Under the pieces are notes generated by a model that was not told the origin of the DNA, did not search any database, and saw nothing but the letters and a program-made list of their open reading frames with translations. Position numbers and translations under genes: made by a program. A DNA stretch of 12,092 bases from Lachnospiraceae bacterium. GTDB taxonomy: Bacteria > Bacillota_A > Clostridia > Lachnospirales > Lachnospiraceae. Shown in pieces: positions 6,222-12,092 of the stretch (its first letter is position 1; every line of letters begins with the position of its first letter). The stretch is taken from NCBI GenBank assembly GCA_024689605.1, contig JAILDD010000153.1, positions 1 to 12,092 on the forward strand, given 5' to 3'.

Positions 6222-6619
6222 AAAAGATTCTTGTATACAGGCTGGAAGATACGCCATATGAGGCCTTGCTAAAGGCTCTTGCAGAAGAGCAAAATGTTCA
6301 TTATATACAGGTTGAAAAAACAGAGCTTAGAAATGAATTAAGGGAGCTTCTCCGTATCCCGGCTGCGGGAATGGATGCGGATGCAGTGTTTTCTCCGGCT
6401 CCTGATGTCTGGATACACAGAAGGGATATGGTGGAGCCGCTGCTATTGCTGTATGGTTTTACAAATAATGAGATGGAAGATTTTTTTGACGGGATGAAAA
6501 GCGCAGGCATGCCCAGGATAAGACTTACGGCAGTGGCTACGGTTCATAACCTAAGATGGTCCTTCAGGGCTCTGTATCAGGAACTGAGGGCGGAAGCTGA
6601 TGCGATGGCAAGGGATTAG
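6218..6619 (+). CDS. DUF3783 family protein
   Basis: A 133-residue soluble protein. The second half, from MVEPLLLLYGFTNNEMEDFF (about 70-89) through RIRLTAVATVHNLRWSFRALYQEL (about 100-123), is the pattern I associate with DUF3783, a small clostridial family without known function. The first half (ILVYRLEDTPYEALLKAL) looks like a short alpha/beta fold. It starts with GTG at 6218, overlapping the stop of the DHH gene by 4 bp (GTGA), with GAGGAAAGG just upstream, so translation is almost certainly coupled. That coupling suggests a role linked to the phosphoesterase, perhaps regulatory, but nothing in the sequence gives a mechanism. Family assignment is from memory of the motif. Confidence 0.82.
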   Translation: MKKILVYRLEDTPYEALLKALAEEQNVHYIQVEKTELRNELRELLRIPAAGMDADAVFSPAPDVWIHRRDMVEPLLLLYGFTNNEMEDFFDGMKSAGMPRIRLTAVATVHNLRWSFRALYQELRAEADAMARD

Positions 6620-6679
6620 GCTTTTATATGCCGTAAAGATAATTGTTTAGCTGCATGATATGCATGGGAAAGGAAAAAG

Positions 6680-8368
6680 ATGGAATATATTACCACGATA
6701 CTTCTTATCCTGATCGTTATACTTAACATAGTTATAATAATACGGAGTTTTGCTGACAGGAAGACAGAGACTCTGAGCCTGCAGGATGTCCAGGATGAAT
6801 GCGATGGCATCAGACGGGATATCGAGGATCACGTAAGCCGTGAGATGTCCGCATTAAGGAGTGAACAGGGCCAGAAGAATTCTGAGCTTAAACAGGAACT
6901 GCTGAGCTCCCAGGCATCTTTCAGGCAGGACATAATGACCTCCCAGGCGGCTTTCAAGCAGGATATAATGTCTTCCCAGACTACGCTTAAGCAGGATGTC
7001 ATGAACTCCCAGGGGACTCTTAAGCAGGAACTCACTACTTCTTCGGCAGCGCTTAAGGATGAGCTTACAGCATCTTCTGTCAGCTTAAAGGAAGAACTGG
7101 TGACTGCCCAGGACAGGCTGGGAGCCAAGCTCACGGAGTCCCTGAAATCCAGTCAGGATTCCATGAATGAGCTTATGAAACTCAAGCTTGATACCCTTGA
7201 TTCTGTAATGAAGAAACAGACAGAGGATATGGAACGCAGTCTTGCTGAAATAAAAGAAGGTACGGCAAAAGAGGTAAAGGGACTCAAAGATGAGACAAAC
7301 GAGTCCATAAAAACACTCCGGGAGAGCACGGAAAGAAACCTTACAGAAATAAGAAATAATAATGACAGAAAAATAACCGAGCTTAACGAGAATAATGAAA
7401 AGCGTTTGAAAGAGCTGGGCGATAGGACGGATAAAAGGCTTGAGGAGATAAAGGGAGTAGTAGAAGAAAAACTCACCGATACTTTGAACAAGCGTATAAA
7501 CGAGTCATTTAAGAATGTAAGCGACCAGCTGGAACAGGTCTACAAAGGGCTGGGAGAAATGAAGAGTCTAGCCGGTGATGTGGGGGGACTTAAGCAGGTA
7601 CTATCAGGTGTGAAGACCAGGGGAATACTGGGAGAATACCAGCTGGGGGCGATTCTTTCCGAAATTTTAAGTCCGGAGCAGTATGAGACTGACGTGGCTA
7701 CAGTCCCCGGCAGCAGCAACAGGGTGGAATTTGCCATAAAGCTTCCGGGAAATGACGGTGAATGCATATATCTGCCTGTTGATTCCAAATTTCCGGGGGA
7801 TTCCTACAGACAGCTTCAGGATGCATATGACAGTGCCGACAGGAATGCAATAGAAGCGGCTAAAAAAGCATTGATAACAGTGATGAAGCTGGAGGCAAAG
7901 GATATAAAGGAAAAGTATGTTGCTGTACCGTATACCACAAATTTTGGTATAATGTTCCTTCCGTTTGAAGGATTGTATTCGGAAGCTGTAAATTTGGGAA
8001 TGGTTGAAACTCTTCAGAAGGAGTACCAGGTCAATATCGTAGGTCCCAGCACCATGGGGGCGATGTTAAGCAGCCTTCAGATGGGATTCAGGACACTTGC
8101 CATACAGAAGCGCAGCGATGAAGTATGGAAGGTGCTGGCTGATGTTAAAACTGAATTCGGAAAGTTTTCCGAGCAGCTCGTCAGGATGCAGAAGCACCTT
8201 GACCTTACCAGCAAGGACCTGGATGCACTGATGACCACCAGGACCAAAGCATTAACAAGAAAGCTTTCATCCGTTCAGACCCTGGAGCAGCAGGAAATAA
8301 ATGTGCTGCCGGGGATAGAATTTGTATCTGATGAGATCGGAGCAGATTCTGCAGATGATGAGGAATAA
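6680..8368 (+). CDS. rmuC: RmuC-family DNA recombination protein
   Basis: RmuC proteins limit recombination at inverted repeats and structured DNA in Escherichia coli and carry a PD-(D/E)XK-like nuclease fold. This 562-residue protein has the family layout. A single N-terminal membrane anchor (about 4-22) is followed by a very long coiled coil (about 30-290). The RmuC domain (about 295-520) contains GLKQVLSGVKTRGILGEYQL, LPVDSKFPGDSY and VPYTTNFGIMFLPFEGLYSEAV. An acidic tail ends it (DEIGADSADDEE). The coiled coil shows 11-residue periodicity, recorded separately. The ATG at 6680 has AAAGGAAA about five bases before it. A gap of 60 bp separates it from the DUF3783 gene, with no terminator seen. 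The catalytic role is known only from family work. Confidence 0.95.
   Translation: MEYITTILLILIVILNIVIIIRSFADRKTETLSLQDVQDECDGIRRDIEDHVSREMSALRSEQGQKNSELKQELLSSQASFRQDIMTSQAAFKQDIMSSQTTLKQDVMNSQGTLKQELTTSSAALKDELTASSVSLKEELVTAQDRLGAKLTESLKSSQDSMNELMKLKLDTLDSVMKKQTEDMERSLAEIKEGTAKEVKGLKDETNESIKTLRESTERNLTEIRNNNDRKITELNENNEKRLKELGDRTDKRLEEIKGVVEEKLTDTLNKRINESFKNVSDQLEQVYKGLGEMKSLAGDVGGLKQVLSGVKTRGILGEYQLGAILSEILSPEQYETDVATVPGSSNRVEFAIKLPGNDGECIYLPVDSKFPGDSYRQLQDAYDSADRNAIEAAKKALITVMKLEAKDIKEKYVAVPYTTNFGIMFLPFEGLYSEAVNLGMVETLQKEYQVNIVGPSTMGAMLSSLQMGFRTLAIQKRSDEVWKVLADVKTEFGKFSEQLVRMQKHLDLTSKDLDALMTTRTKALTRKLSSVQTLEQQEINVLPGIEFVSDEIGADSADDEE
6872..7135 (+). repeat. Eight 33-bp (11-residue) degenerate repeats in rmuC
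   Basis: Residues 65-152 divide into eight successive 11-mers, for example SSQASFRQDIM, TSQAAFKQDIM, SSQTTLKQDVM, NSQGTLKQELT, TSSAALKDELT. Hydrophobic residues recur at 70, 81, 92, 103, 114, 125, 136 and 147, each with a partner four residues later. The first copies are also alike at DNA level (tcccag ... aagcagga pattern every 33 bp), indicating expansion by duplication. Period 11 indicates a hendecad coiled coil rather than heptads. Confidence 0.85.
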
Positions 8369-8372
8369 AGAA

Positions 8373-8408
8373 GTAACTGATCTGAACCGACAGTTCCCGT
8401 TCAGTTAC
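8373..8408 (+). other. Stem-loop in the rmuC to MBOAT intergenic gap
   Basis: GTAACTGA (8373-8380) pairs perfectly with TCAGTTAC (8401-8408). A second small stem, GAAC (8384-8387) with GTTC (8393-8396), is nested inside, giving a two-storey hairpin with an internal loop. There is no T-tract after it, so it is not a standard terminator. It ends 2 bp before the AAAGGA ribosome site of the next gene (8411-8416). A role in mRNA stability or processing is possible. Confidence 0.5.
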
Positions 8409-8423
8409 ATAAAGGATTGATAT

Positions 8424-9845
8424 ATGGTTTTCAGTTCGATGATATTTTTATGGGTGTTCCTGCCGGTCACTCTTGTCTTATCAAGGGTATTCAGGGGCAA
8501 AGCCTGTAACCTGCTGCTTCTTGCGGCAAGTCTTGTTTTCTATGCATGGGGAGAACCTGTTTATGTTCTTCTTATGATTTTTTCGATACTTTTTAACTAT
8601 GTGATCGGACTGCTTATAGGCAGGGCAGGGGATCCGTCGAACATAAGCCTGAAGAGGATCTGGCTGATACTGGGAATTGTCGGAAATATATTATTGCTGG
8701 GTTACTATAAATACTGTGACTTTTTCATAGGTATCCTGAATGATACGTTATTCAGAAATACGCCTCTTGAACTGAAATATATTTCACTTCCGATAGGTAT
8801 ATCATTTTTTACCTTTCAGGCAATGAGCTATATCATTGATCTTTACAGAGGAAAATATCCGGCACAGAAGGATCTGTTCAGCCTTGCACTTTATATTTCG
8901 TTTTTCCCGCAGCTGATAGCCGGCCCCATAGTGCGTTATGAGGACATGGAGGCACAGCTGTCAAAACGTGATGTTAATACTGAACTTACGATAGAAGGTT
9001 TCAGGCGTTTTATCTATGGCCTTGCAAAGAAGGTCATAATCTCAAATACACTTGCACAGACCACCGCATACTTCTGGAATATGGAAGGGGAGCAGATGGC
9101 TCCTCTGTATGCGTGGACCAGTGCCATATTCTATACACTTCAGATATACTATGATTTTTCGGGGTATTCGGATATGGCAATAGGCCTGGGCAAAATGTTC
9201 GGATTTACCATTCCCGAGAATTTCAATTATCCCTATATGTCGGCATCTGTCAGCGAGTTCTGGCGCAGGTGGCATATGACGCTGGGAGCGTGGTTCAGGG
9301 AGTATGTATATATTCCGCTGGGGGGCAGCAGACGTGGAAAAGTCAGGACCTGCATAAACCTTGCGATAGTTTTTTTTCTGACAGGACTCTGGCATGGGGC
9401 TGCATACCAGTTTGTGCTATGGGGAATTTATTATGCATTCTTTATGGTTATAGAAAGGGCCTTCCTGAAAAAATGGCTTGATAAGCACAGGATAGTGGGA
9501 CACATATATACTTTATTTGCTGTTGTTCTCGGCTGGGTGATGTTTTCCACAACTACTGCCCAGAATGCGATATATGTCATCGGGAAGAAGATGTTTCTCA
9601 TCTATGATGCCCCGGAGCTTGTACCGTATGTGACGTACCGCTTTCTTTCGGCTAAGAAAGTTATTATTGCTGTATTGGCAGTTGTGGGCTGCGGGCCTCT
9701 ACAGCTGGCGGGGCAGAAACTTCATCTTACGGAGAAGTGGAAGGGCAGCATACCGGAGCTGGTATTCTGCGGAATAGTTTTTGCTTACTGCGTGATAACA
9801 CTTGCTGCCGGGACGTATAATCCGTTCATATATTTTAGATTCTGA
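8424..9845 (+). CDS. MBOAT-family membrane O-acyltransferase (AlgI/DltB-like)
   Basis: A 473-residue multi-pass membrane protein that transfers acyl groups, usually acetyl, across the membrane to an exported glycan. The N-terminus MVFSSMIFLWVFLPVTL and the following ASLVFYAWGEP are typical of AlgI-like proteins. Core motifs are LPIGISFFTFQAMSYIIDLYRG (122-143), FFPQLIAGPIVRY (160-172), IYYDFSGYSDMAIG (241-254) and EFWRRWHMTLGAWFREYVYIPLGG (278-301). The invariant histidine is His324 in GLWHGAAYQFVLWG. The ATG at 8424 follows AAAGGA by seven bases. The next gene encodes an SGNH-type extracytoplasmic protein, the usual partner of AlgI-like enzymes, so the pair is a probable polysaccharide acylation system. 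It could instead be annotated DltB-like, but no dltA, dltC or dltD is beside it. Its target glycan is unknown. Confidence 0.95.
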   Translation: MVFSSMIFLWVFLPVTLVLSRVFRGKACNLLLLAASLVFYAWGEPVYVLLMIFSILFNYVIGLLIGRAGDPSNISLKRIWLILGIVGNILLLGYYKYCDFFIGILNDTLFRNTPLELKYISLPIGISFFTFQAMSYIIDLYRGKYPAQKDLFSLALYISFFPQLIAGPIVRYEDMEAQLSKRDVNTELTIEGFRRFIYGLAKKVIISNTLAQTTAYFWNMEGEQMAPLYAWTSAIFYTLQIYYDFSGYSDMAIGLGKMFGFTIPENFNYPYMSASVSEFWRRWHMTLGAWFREYVYIPLGGSRRGKVRTCINLAIVFFLTGLWHGAAYQFVLWGIYYAFFMVIERAFLKKWLDKHRIVGHIYTLFAVVLGWVMFSTTTAQNAIYVIGKKMFLIYDAPELVPYVTYRFLSAKKVIIAVLAVVGCGPLQLAGQKLHLTEKWKGSIPELVFCGIVFAYCVITLAAGTYNPFIYFRF

Positions 9846-9922
9846 TTTACTGCAGACGAAAAACTCATTTGTTTTTCAAATCTGTGGTGCCGGATTTTAT
9901 AGGTTAAAGGATAAATAGACGA

Positions 9923-11077
9923 ATGAAAAAGAGCGTAAAAATAAGCTGGATGATCATGATGATAGTTTTTCTTTTCCTGCCATATCCTTTATGGCTGCTG
10001 CTTTCTCCTGTCCTTGCGGATGCTGATCCCACGGGGGAAGGAAGACCGCTTGCGGTGTGGCCGGGAGAGGAAACTGCACTGTCTGACTATCCGGGAGCAG
10101 TGACATCCTATATGGAAGATCATCTGCCTTTCCGCAGCCAGCTGATCACCGTAAACAATTCCATAGATATGTATGCTTTCCGGGAAGGTGAAATAGGGAA
10201 GGTAATAGTCGGAAAAAATAATTTTCTGTATTTTAACAGCGAGACCGAAGGTGATCCACTGGCGGACTATACCGGGGAGAACCTTCTGACGGAGGAGGAA
10301 CTGGCAAAGATCTGTGCAGACCTGACTGCGACAAGCGATGAACTGAAATCCAGGGGCACGACACTTGTGTTTTTGTTTATTCCGAATAAGTCTACGATAT
10401 ATCCCGAATATATGCCGGACAGATACGGGAACCATGCTGATCCCAGCTGCATGCAGCAGATAGAGGAGTATCTGAGGGCAAATTCGGATCTTGTGATAAT
10501 CGATCCGACGGAAACAATGCTTGCGCAGAAAGCCGAAGACGAGGATAATGGTACCTGCAAGGATATTTATTTCCGTTATGATACGCACTGGAATCACAGG
10601 GGAGCTTATGTGACGGCCGGTGTTTTGCTGGAGGAATTGTACGGGATAAAGACCGCTGACCTTGATGATCTGGAACAGACGCCTATGGATTATGCTGCCG
10701 ACCTTGAACGGCTCATAAAGATGACGGATGTTCTGGGGAAAGATACGGAATATCAGTTAAGCGGATATGTGGAACAGACTCCGGAAATACTTGAATACCA
10801 TATTTTTTCGGAACCGGATTCCAAGATACTGCGTCTTATGACAGAGCGTGAAGAAGGAGATACTCTGGTTATAAAGTGTGATTCGTTTTCCGGATTTTAT
10901 TACTATATGGCGGGGGCGTTTAAATATACTTATGTGGCAACCCATGATAATTATGATCTGCCGCTTATCCAGACCACGAAGCCGAAGTATCTGATATGGG
11001 AATCGGCAGAGAGATACCTGCCGGAGAGGCTGCTTGCCTGGGATGAGACATCACCTCTGGCGGAGGAGGGAAAGTAG
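9923..11077 (+). CDS. SGNH/AlgJ-like (DHHW-type) extracytoplasmic acyltransferase partner of MBOAT
   Basis: A 384-residue protein with an N-terminal signal anchor (about 8-32) and the rest predicted outside the membrane. Early motifs include the segment YMEDHLPFRSQLITVNNSID (63-82) and VGKNNFLYF (96-104), characteristic of AlgJ/AlgX/DHHW proteins. The catalytic Asp-x-His pair is seen in YFRYDTHWNHRGAY (Asp220, His222). The nucleophile block, normally GDSF, reads CDSFSGFYY with Ser321. In this family the protein takes the acyl group delivered by the MBOAT partner and places it on a sugar polymer outside the cell. The gene lies 77 bp after the MBOAT gene. Its ATG at 9923 has AAAGGA 11 bases upstream, longer than usual. 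Specificity is unknown; catalytic residues are assigned by motif, not structure. Confidence 0.85.
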   Translation: MKKSVKISWMIMMIVFLFLPYPLWLLLSPVLADADPTGEGRPLAVWPGEETALSDYPGAVTSYMEDHLPFRSQLITVNNSIDMYAFREGEIGKVIVGKNNFLYFNSETEGDPLADYTGENLLTEEELAKICADLTATSDELKSRGTTLVFLFIPNKSTIYPEYMPDRYGNHADPSCMQQIEEYLRANSDLVIIDPTETMLAQKAEDEDNGTCKDIYFRYDTHWNHRGAYVTAGVLLEELYGIKTADLDDLEQTPMDYAADLERLIKMTDVLGKDTEYQLSGYVEQTPEILEYHIFSEPDSKILRLMTEREEGDTLVIKCDSFSGFYYYMAGAFKYTYVATHDNYDLPLIQTTKPKYLIWESAERYLPERLLAWDETSPLAEEGK

Positions 11078-11124
11078 AGAGCGGGAAGTTTGTGTTAGTA
11101 ACATATAAGCAGGAGGATAAAAAT

Positions 11125-11847
11125 ATGATAGGTATAATCTGTGCAATGGAAATTGAGATTGAGAAGATAAGGGAAGGCATGACTGACATAACGGAAGAAA
11201 AGCATGCCGGTGTTGTTTATACTCTGGGAAAGAAAAAGGGGATGGATGTGGTAATGGCCGTAAGCGGGGCAGGAAAGGTTTTTGCTGCAATCTGCACACA
11301 GGCCATGATTGATAATTTCCATCCGGATGTGATACTGAATGTGGGAGTGGCAGGCAGCTTAAGTCAGGATCTTTCAGTGGGGGATATCGTGATAGCTGAT
11401 CAGCTGGTCCAGCATGATATGGATGTCACCGCGCTGGGGTTAAAAAAAGGCCAGCTTTTCGGCAGTGATTACAGATTCTTCCCGGCAAATTCCAAGGTCA
11501 TAGACCTTATAAAGGAATGCCTGGAGCTGGTTAATCTTGAGCGTGAAAAGGAAAGGAAAAAAGCTCTTCATGCAATAAAGGGTACAGTTGCATCCGGAGA
11601 CGTTTTTGTGGCGGACAGCGAGCTTAAAAAATCCATTGTCGATGAATTCCAGGCAGTTGCCTGTGAGATGGAAGGTGCTGCCATTGCACAAGTGTGCTGT
11701 GTGAATGAGATCAGGTTTGGTGTGATCAGAGCTATATCGGATTCTGCAAACGAGTCTTCTACAATGGATTTCGGGACGTTCTGCAAGATGGCGGCAGATA
11801 ATACCGCGGAGCTTGTGGATGTGTTCATAGGAAGGTATGGCAGGTAA
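11125..11847 (+). CDS. mtnN: 5'-methylthioadenosine / S-adenosylhomocysteine nucleosidase
   Basis: A 240-residue cytosolic enzyme that cleaves adenine from methylthioadenosine, S-adenosylhomocysteine and 5'-deoxyadenosine, for methionine salvage and relief of SAM-enzyme product inhibition. Family signatures are MIGIICAMEIEI (Glu11, matching E. coli Glu12), SGAGKVFAA (47-55), LNVGVAGSL (71-79), SGDVFVAD (157-164), CEMEGAAIAQVC (Glu181, Met182, Glu183) and the catalytic Asp206 in AISDSANE. The E. coli sequence has SDVAD where this has SDSAN. A basic Lys/Arg/Glu-rich insert (about 138-148) is unusual but falls in a loop. The start is the ATG at 11125 with AGGAGG eight bases before it, rather than the in-frame GTG at 11092. 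It is last in the rightward gene run and is followed by a terminator. Confidence 0.95.
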   Translation: MIGIICAMEIEIEKIREGMTDITEEKHAGVVYTLGKKKGMDVVMAVSGAGKVFAAICTQAMIDNFHPDVILNVGVAGSLSQDLSVGDIVIADQLVQHDMDVTALGLKKGQLFGSDYRFFPANSKVIDLIKECLELVNLEREKERKKALHAIKGTVASGDVFVADSELKKSIVDEFQAVACEMEGAAIAQVCCVNEIRFGVIRAISDSANESSTMDFGTFCKMAADNTAELVDVFIGRYGR

Positions 11848-11912
11848 ATGATTTTGTTATGCTAACCATAAGTAGTTATATCTAATTAATGTTAGTCAAA
11901 ATAACCAAAAAT

Positions 11913-11940
11913 AGTCGTGCATTATGCACGGCTTTTGTTT
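11913..11940 (+). terminator. Intrinsic terminator after mtnN
   Basis: A 9-bp stem (11913-11921 with 11925-11933, one G-U pair) with loop TTA runs into CTTTTGTTT. It lies 65 bp after the mtnN stop and closes the long rightward gene run. The preceding 11848-11912 is AT-rich with no open frame or clear signal. Confidence 0.82.
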
Positions 11941-11966
11941 ACTTTTTCAATATTTAATGGTAAGAT
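11938..11966 (+). promoter_or_regulatory. Candidate promoter for the terminal nifJ-like gene
   Basis: TTTACT (11938-11943) and TAAGAT (11961-11966) are 17 bp apart, and TGG directly before the -10 makes it an extended -10. Each hexamer matches consensus at 4 of 6 bases. It would leave a leader of about 85 nt before the ATG at 12057, which I could not match to a riboswitch. Confidence 0.38.
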
Positions 11967-12056
11967 AGCAAGCGACATATTTTGTACTTGCATAATGGTG
12001 TCAGGTTCTTTTTTTCTGTTCAGGGCATCATAAAATTTAATAAGGAGGAAATAAAT

Positions 12057-12092
12057 ATGGCAAGAAGCAAGAAGACGATGGATGGTAACGAA
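12057..12092 (+). CDS. nifJ: Start of probable pyruvate:ferredoxin (flavodoxin) oxidoreductase (3' truncated)
   Basis: Only 12 codons are present: MARSKKTMDGNE. This matches the conserved opening of clostridial pyruvate:ferredoxin oxidoreductases, where a short basic leader and TMDGN precede the pyrimidine-binding region; the family is about 1,170-1,190 residues long. The enzyme makes acetyl-CoA, CO2 and reduced ferredoxin from pyruvate with thiamine diphosphate and iron-sulfur clusters. The ribosome site AAGGAGG (12042-12048) is a near-perfect match at eight bases spacing, as expected for a highly expressed gene. With so few residues, the call is a recognition of the N-terminal pattern and could be wrong. 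Confidence 0.72.
   Translation, partial: MARSKKTMDGNE

Noticed and set aside
6829..7491. Long antisense open frames opposite rmuC with Ser/Leu-rich products
   Set aside because: They are mirror images of the repeated coiled-coil codons, with no ribosome sites or recognisable domains.
9858..9877. Inverted repeat GAAAAAC / GTTTTTC between the MBOAT and SGNH genes, considered as a terminator
   Set aside because: The 7-bp stem is almost all A-T, has a 6-nt loop and is followed by AAATCTG rather than a T-run, so it is too weak to terminate.
9989..10597. 202-codon antisense open frame opposite the SGNH gene
   Set aside because: The product has no recognisable domain, the sense strand encodes clear family motifs, and no promoter or ribosome site is evident.
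11093..11103. Palindrome TGTTAGTAACA upstream of mtnN, considered as an operator
   Set aside because: Arms are only 5 bp, no promoter elements are adjacent, and such short palindromes are expected by chance in this length of sequence.
11092..11124. Extension of mtnN to the GTG at 11092
   Set aside because: The ATG at 11125 has AGGAGG at ideal spacing and places MIGIICAMEIEI at the N-terminus as in characterised enzymes; the extension would run through that ribosome site.
11967..12056. Leader of the nifJ-like gene considered as a riboswitch
   Set aside because: I could not find paired stems or conserved bases of any riboswitch class I know; the region is AT-rich and apparently unstructured.

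Overview
The window looks like a chromosomal segment of a low-to-moderate GC Firmicute, most likely a Lachnospiraceae-type clostridium. The evidence is strong AGGAGG-type ribosome binding sites, housekeeping-like promoters, a set of families common together in that group (short MalQ, ECF sigma with a membrane anti-sigma, CYTH, DHH/NrnA, DUF3783, RmuC, MBOAT plus SGNH partner), and a final start that reads like the N-terminus of pyruvate:ferredoxin oxidoreductase, a core enzyme of anaerobes. The taxonomic call is inference from gene content only. I see no phage, transposon, tRNA, rRNA or CRISPR.

Layout. Positions 2-223 are the end of a Lys/Ala-rich, histone-tail-like protein built from 39-bp tandem repeats, closed by a good intrinsic terminator. 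Next is malQ (354-1832), with its own promoter and a perfect LacI/CcpA-like palindrome over the expected transcription start. malQ converges on a leftward ECF sigma / anti-sigma pair (3264 to 1865), and both units share one bidirectional terminator at 1839-1864. The sigma gene begins with TTG. A leftward promoter (3383-3411) overlaps a candidate rightward extended -10 (3384-3392) in the divergent 3265-3442 gap.

From 3443 to 11847 eight genes all read rightward with gaps of -4 to 77 bp, and I see no convincing internal terminator: a CYTH phosphatase-like protein, an unrecognised polytopic membrane protein, a DHH/DHHA1 phosphoesterase, a DUF3783 protein translationally overlapping it, RmuC with long 11-residue coiled-coil repeats, an MBOAT O-acyltransferase, its probable SGNH/AlgJ-like extracytoplasmic partner, and MTA/SAH nucleosidase. 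A terminator at 11913-11940 ends this run. A candidate promoter then leads to the start of a probable nifJ (12057 onward, cut by the window edge).

How the genes work together. MalQ handles maltodextrin/glycogen-type glucans and is probably sugar-regulated. The sigma/anti-sigma pair is a self-contained envelope signalling module. MBOAT and SGNH proteins probably act as one acylation system on an exported glycan. DHH, RmuC and MtnN are nucleic-acid and nucleoside maintenance functions with no obvious single pathway. Most of the window is ordinary conserved core genome. The least explained parts are the 411-residue membrane protein, the sensory half of the anti-sigma factor, the overlapping divergent promoters and the repeat-rich proteins.
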